From assembly GCA_019022495.1 (NCBI GenBank), contig JAFEKR010000006.1, positions 620,001-684,000 of the forward strand: a stretch of 64,000 nt of DNA, read 5' to 3'. This document shows positions 58,711-64,000 of this stretch, in pieces. Made by a program: the position numbers and the translations under genes. The stretch is from Epichloe hybrida. Its lineage: Eukaryota > Ascomycota > Sordariomycetes > Hypocreales > Clavicipitaceae. The notes under the pieces were generated by a model. The model did not search any database, had not been told where the DNA came from, and was given only the letters and a program-made list of their open reading frames with translations. Positions within the stretch are counted from its first letter, which is position 1; every line of letters begins with the position of its first letter.

Positions 58711-59906
58711 AGCATGGACGGCGTGGGATGACGGGCTGGAGAGAAGAACAGCCGGCCATTCGACTGGGCAGTGAAGCACCAAACAAGGTGGCAGGTGCTG
58801 CTCGATACATGCAGCATCTGGAAAGCACCAAGGGTGCATGTGCACTGTGCAGTGTCCAGTGCGGAGAAGAAGAAGAGAAATGAGGGAAGGGGAAGGGGAA
58901 GGGGAAGGGGAAGGGGAAGGGGGGTTTGGTCGCTCGATGAGAAGATGTGTTGTATTAAACCGTATCTAACAAGACCAATCCGCATGAAAAAGAGTTTCAA
59001 AGTGCCTGCCGGGTTAGAGGCTGCGACCAGTGGTCCCGACTCCCGACTCGCGACTCCCGACTCCCGGACTCCCAAACCACATGCCAGCGTCGTCTGCAAA
59101 CAACTTGTCATGTGACAGTGATGCTGGAGAAAAGAAAGCATCTCCTACATTATGTACTAGTGCACGACGGGGCGTGTCCTCCGTTCTCCGGACACACCTC
59201 ACTCGGCTTGCTCCAATGGATAGATAAACTGGAGTCGTTCCTTGCTTGTACAGAAAAGCGATGGCTTGCACGTGAACAGACAGTGTCCAGTATCCAGTGT
59301 GGCAGTGTCCACTGGTTGTCTTGGCCGTCGCGGCGCCGATGGGATGGATCATGCTTCTTCATCATTGGATCAGTCAAGAGTCTCAAGGCTCATCACATGT
59401 CAAGACTTGCGGTGCCCCCCTCGACTCGATTGAGCCGGGGACGAGCGGGTGGTCCACCCATACACACATACATACATTTAGATACTCCGTACACACACGC
59501 AAGGGCAAATATAGCCTCGGCCAATGTAAGACTTCTGCGACGTCACCCCGGACTATGCCGGGCCACCAAACTCACACGGTGCCGGCTCCAAGTTCCTGTC
59601 CTTGTCCCATCGGCTCTCCCCACGCCCAATAGGCACGGATGCACGAGTTTGAAAAACCGGGGCGGCCAAGTTCCGAGGTGTAATCCGTACGGAGAAGATG
59701 TAAGTAAGTACACCGTACGTACGGAGTAATGATAAGTGTAAGTCATTTGCGTGCGCGAGAAGCCTTCTCGTCCCTTTCTTCCTCCCGTTGTGAACCTGTT
59801 CCTCCTCTCTTATTACTTGTTCCTTCAAGCTTCTTGTTTCTCTCCCCCCTTCCCCCCCCGCCCGCCCCAATTCTAGATTTCACCCTGCATCATTTCCTTC
59901 CCCGCC
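58711..59906. promoter_or_regulatory. Isocitrate lyase promoter region with CCGGGG sites and GGGGAA repeats
   Basis: No gene recognised. A GGGGAA tandem tract lies at about 58883-58924 and a degenerate ACTCCCG repeat at 59038-59075. CCGGGG, which fits the CreA/Mig1 consensus SYGGRG, occurs at 59435-59440 and 59657-59662, and in reverse at 59546-59551. Nonamers lie at 59483-59491 and 59720-59728. CreA control of the lyase is inferred from sites and gene function. Confidence 0.45.
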
Positions 59907-61770
59907 ATGGCTGCCAATAACATGGTCAACCCGGCCATCGACCCGGACGTCGAGGACGAGCTGTTCGCCAAGGAGGTCGAGCAGGTCAGGAACTGGTGGA
60001 AGGACCCGCGCTGGAGGTTCACCAGGCGTCCGTTTACCGCGGAGCAGATTGTCTCCAAGAGGGGCCATCTCAAGATTGAGTATCCCAGCAGCGCGCAGGC
60101 CAAGAAGCTGTGGGGGATTCTCGAGGGACGGTTCAAGGTTGGAAAAAATCCATTGAAATCCCATCTTGTCGATGCCGGCCGGCTTTGCTAACCTCCCCCT
60201 ACCCCGCGTCAGAACAAGGATGCCTCGTACACGTACGGCTGCTTGGAGCCGACCATGGTGACGCAGATGGCCAAGTATCTCGACACGGTCTACGTCTCCG
60301 GATGGCAGTCCTCGTCCACGGCCTCGTCGTCGGACGAGCCCGGTCCTGATCTGGCCGACTACCCATACGTATGTTTTCCAGTCCCGCTGCAGAAGGAGAA
60401 GGAGATGATGAAGAAGAAGAAGAAGAAGAAGCTGATCGAGGCTGGCTTGCTTGTTCTCAGACGACGGTCCCCAACAAGGTCGGCCACCTGTTCATGGCCC
60501 AGCTCTTCCACGACCGCAAGCAGCGCCAGGAACGCCTCAGCACGCCCCGGGACCAGCGCGCCAACGTCGCCAACGTCGACTACCTGCGCCCCATCATTGC
60601 CGACGCCGACACGGGCCACGGCGGCCTCACGGCCGTCATGAAGCTCACCAAGCTGTTTGTCGAGAAGGGCGCGGCGGGCATCCACATCGAGGACCAGGCG
60701 CCGGGGACCAAGAAATGCGGCCACATGGCCGGCAAGGTCCTGGTGCCCATCAGCGAGCACATCAGCCGACTCGTTGCCATTCGTGCGCAGGCCGACATAA
60801 TGGGTAAGGAAACCCCCCCCCCCTTTCTTTCTCTCGATTGACACGAGGTTGATTTCCTGAACTAGGCTCCGAGCTCATCGCCGTCGCCCGGACCGACGCC
60901 GAGGCCGCCACGCTCATCACCACCACCATCGACCCCCGCGACCACGCCTTCATCCTCGGCTCGACCAACCCCTCGCTGCAGCCCCTCGCCGACCTCATGA
61001 CGGCGGCCGAGAAGGCCGGCAAGGCGGGCGACGAGCTGCAGCGCGTCGAGGACGAGTGGCTCGCGGCGGCCGACCTGAAGCTCTTCGACGACGCCGTCCT
61101 CGCGGCCATGGGCGACGGCGACGACGCCGCCGCCCTCAAGGCGCGGTACCTGTCGCAGGCGCGCGGCAAGTCCAACGGCGAGGCGCGCGCCATCGCGAGG
61201 GGCCTCATGGGCGCTGACGTCTTCTTCGACTGGGACGCGCCCCGCACCCGCGAGGGCTACTACCGCCTCCGCGGCGGCTGCGACTGCGCCGTCAGCCGCG
61301 CCGTCGCCTACGCGCCCTACTGCGACGCCGTCTGGATGGAGAGCAAGCTGCCCGACTTCGACCAGGCCAGGGCCTTTGCCGACGGCGTCCACGCCGCCTG
61401 GCCCGAGCAGAAGCTCGCCTACAACCTCTCGCCCAGCTTCAACTGGAAGACGGCCATGCCGCGCGCCGACCAGGAGACGTACATCCGCCGCCTCGCCGCC
61501 CTCGGCTACTGCTGGCAGTTCATCACCCTCGCCGGCCTGCACACCACGGCCCTCGCCAGCGACACCTTTGCCCGCGCCTACGCGAGCCACGGCATGCGCG
61601 CCTACGGCGAGCTCGTCCAGGAGCCCGAGATGGCCCTCGGCGTCGACGTCGTCAAGCACCAGAAGTGGAGCGGCGCCACCTACGTCGACGAGCTGCAGAA
61701 GATGGTGACGGGCGGTGTGAGCTCCACTGCTGCCATGGGCAAGGGTGTCACCGAGGATCAGTTCCATTGA
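59907..61770 (+). CDS. ICL1: Isocitrate lyase (glyoxylate cycle)
   Basis: Exons 59907-60137, 60213-60368, 60461-60803 and 60866-61770 give 544 residues. All phases agree. The N-terminus ([20 protein letters not shown]) has no mitochondrial presequence, which favours isocitrate lyase over methylisocitrate lyase. Motifs: [51 protein letters not shown], the active-site [10 protein letters not shown], and [13 protein letters not shown]. It ends [12 protein letters not shown], with no PTS1. The enzyme splits isocitrate to glyoxylate and succinate for growth on C2 compounds and lipids. The last exon is strikingly GC-rich with nearly all codons ending C or G, typical of a highly expressed fungal gene. 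That composition creates long false frames on the other strand. Confidence 0.95.
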
Positions 61771-62195
61771 TCTTGCGTGTTTCTCCTCCTTTCTCGCGTC
61801 ATAATCATCGCATCTCATCGCATCTCATCGCACTTGCTTGTTTTGTTTGATGGGCATAAAAAAATAAATCCTCCCGTTTTTTTTTTTTCCCTCAACGAAT
61901 TCCTCGTTGCATCGCCGCGTGTTTCAAATCATGGCAAAAAGCTGAAACTAAATTGCCATCATGTTCTTGACCGCCATCTTGTGTATACGAGAAAGGAGAA
62001 CATGGTGGCGTGAAACCGTGAACCGTGAACCGTGAACCGTGAACCGAGTGTTTGCACGCACCATCCCTGCCAGCCCATTCTACACATGTGAAATTCAATT
62101 TAATACATACCAAAAAAGTACACGACCTGCCCATACGCCAGATCCCAGAATGCAATCATCACTTTGCCCCTCCCATCCCCATCCCCGTCGTCGAG
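61771..62195. other. Convergent spacer with GTGAACC heptamer repeat
   Basis: The spacer lies between the 3' ends of the lyase and Snf1 genes. Four to five tandem GTGAACC-type units occur at about 62010-62046. No gene seen. Confidence 0.6.

Positions 62196-64000
<1,805 letters not shown>

Noticed and set aside
60862..61818. 318-codon open frame antisense to isocitrate lyase
   Set aside because: Caused by the very GC-rich third positions of the lyase; composition is Val/Gly/Ala/Arg only.

Overview
The window is nuclear DNA of a filamentous ascomycete, most likely a Sordariomycete near the Hypocreales (inferred from protein family content and gene style, not from a database match). The evidence is short GT-AG introns of about 50-110 nt with CTRAC-like branch sites, intron-containing single-copy eukaryotic genes on both strands, long intergenic spacers with homopolymer runs, and an AT-rich block full of stop codons that looks like a transposon inactivated by repeat-induced point mutation (RIP). 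I support 21 protein-coding genes. One is cut by the right edge, one is broken by an in-frame stop and one has an unresolved frame change. I found no rRNA, convincing tRNA or CRISPR.

Layout. 1-2790: RIP-like relic. 3013-5028: HeLo-domain protein with a degenerate kinase-like region. 6118-9230: Ark1/Prk1-type actin-regulating kinase. 9621-11123: Mak11-like WD40 ribosome-assembly protein. 11867-14495: cytochrome b561-like membrane protein with a long disordered tail. 17405-21380: large disordered protein with a four-fold F-R/K-PP motif. 21975-23402: tandem pair of small secreted cysteine-containing proteins, with a MITE-like element between them. 24493-25642 (-): Maf1. 27403-28249 (-): AP-1 sigma. 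28987-30122: glutamate-cysteine ligase regulatory subunit with an in-frame stop. 30453-31238 (-): Bud32. 32226-32954: small membrane protein. 33483-34207 (-): carboxymuconolactone-decarboxylase-like protein. 34933-38330: Spt16. 39117-40827 (-): Cdc50/Lem3. 42106-42704: small hypothetical. 43068-43451 (-): 5-hydroxyisourate hydrolase. 43862-44856 (-): Thr-rich single-pass membrane protein. 46437-47567: Get3. 48133-50170 (-): Mpe1. 51313-52976: Dug1-type Cys-Gly peptidase. 53551-54339: yippee-like. 56258-58710: neutral trehalase. 59907-61770: isocitrate lyase. 62196-64000 (-): Snf1, 5' end missing.

Most of the window is housekeeping: secretory and membrane traffic (AP-1 sigma, Cdc50, Get3), transcription, tRNA and RNA processing (Maf1, Spt16, Bud32, Mpe1), and glutathione metabolism (GCL regulatory subunit, Dug1). 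The right end groups three carbon-starvation genes: trehalase, isocitrate lyase and the kinase Snf1. The left end and 21.6-23.5 kb are the accessory parts.

The most unusual signal is a nonamer, TACGGAGTA or its complement TACTCCGTA. It occurs 17 times, always outside the coding exons I mapped; about 0.5 copies are expected by chance. Comparing the two tandem secreted-protein copies shows it as a clean 7-base insertion that duplicates a TA, as a TA-targeting mobile element or its footprint would. Other notable points are the HeLo-pseudokinase (an architecture like animal MLKL), the stop in the glutathione-synthesis gene, two GC-AG introns, and two stop-free in-frame introns around the PKA site of the trehalase.
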